Source: an uncultured Bacillota bacterium
Lineage (GTDB): Bacteria > Bacillota > Clostridia > UBA1381
Direction of reading: 5' to 3'
Length of the DNA stretch: 5,174 nt
Assembly: GCA_949297205.1 (NCBI GenBank)
Contig: CASFSH010000063.1
Location: 1 to 5,174, forward strand
Shown one piece after another: positions 5,159 through 5,174 of the stretch; position 1 is the first letter of the stretch; each line of letters starts with the position of its first letter. A program made the position numbers and the translations under genes. A model generated the notes under the pieces. It had not been told where the DNA came from, ran no database searches, and saw nothing but the letters and a program-made list of their open reading frames with translations.

Positions 5159-5174
5159 ATGGATAACAGTTCAA
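5159..5174 (+). CDS. start of an unidentified gene, cut by the window edge
   Basis: Only the first codons are visible (Met-Asp-Asn-Ser-Ser). Two in-frame ATGs abut at 5156 and 5159. GAGGAGG at 5146-5152 is 3 nt from the first and 6 nt from the second, so the second is the better start. With the extended -10 promoter at 5093-5121 this is very likely a real, well-expressed gene, but the product cannot be guessed. Confidence 0.7.

Overview
The window looks like chromosomal DNA from a low-GC, endospore-forming member of the Bacillota, most likely class Clostridia. The evidence is AT-rich intergenic DNA, strong AGGAGG-type ribosome binding sites, sigma-A-type promoters, and a full-length spoIIE gene, which is found only in endospore formers. 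I cannot name a genus. There are four complete protein genes, the first codons of a fifth at the right edge, one candidate small RNA, and one structured GC-rich island. No CRISPR array, tRNA, rRNA or intact transposase gene is visible.

Layout. Bases 1-218 lie downstream of the spoIIE unit and hold only a weak 27-codon ORF on the minus strand, an extended -10 candidate and an AT palindrome. Bases 219-971 (minus) encode the large, YjjP-type half of a ThrE-family exporter. Only 13 nt upstream of it on the same strand lies spoIIE (985-3324, minus), so the two are probably one transcript. The 239-nt gap 3325-3563 is a divergent control region. The spoIIE side carries perfect TTGACA and TATAAT hexamers set 21 bp apart, the unusual spacing known for Spo0A-activated spoIIE/spoIIG promoters in Bacillus. 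The other side has an ordinary 17-bp promoter for a YfcE/MJ0936-type metallophosphoesterase (3564-4028, plus).

The 369-nt gap 4029-4397 contains a near-consensus promoter (4252-4280, plus) followed by about 125 nt of potentially folded, essentially non-coding sequence and a strong hairpin terminator (4367-4407). This is a candidate small RNA. The same hairpin can end the convergent gene 4398-4832 (minus), which encodes the small YjjB-type half of the exporter. Upstream of that gene is a 120-nt island of about 53% GC with three hairpins, resembling IS200/IS605-type terminal palindromes or a structured leader. AT-rich DNA follows, with a strong extended -10 promoter driving a gene whose first codons begin at 5156/5159.

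How the genes may work together. SpoIIE is the membrane phosphatase that activates sigma-F in the forespore. The exporter half behind it would be expressed under Spo0A control, so export of an amino acid or dicarboxylate may be tied to sporulation; that link is inference. The two exporter halves, normally adjacent or fused, are here about 3.4 kb apart, in the reverse of the usual order and separated by an opposite-strand gene. I found no clear previously undescribed multi-gene system. The items most worth a second look are the spoIIE promoter, the spoIIE-exporter coupling, the candidate small RNA and the hairpin island.
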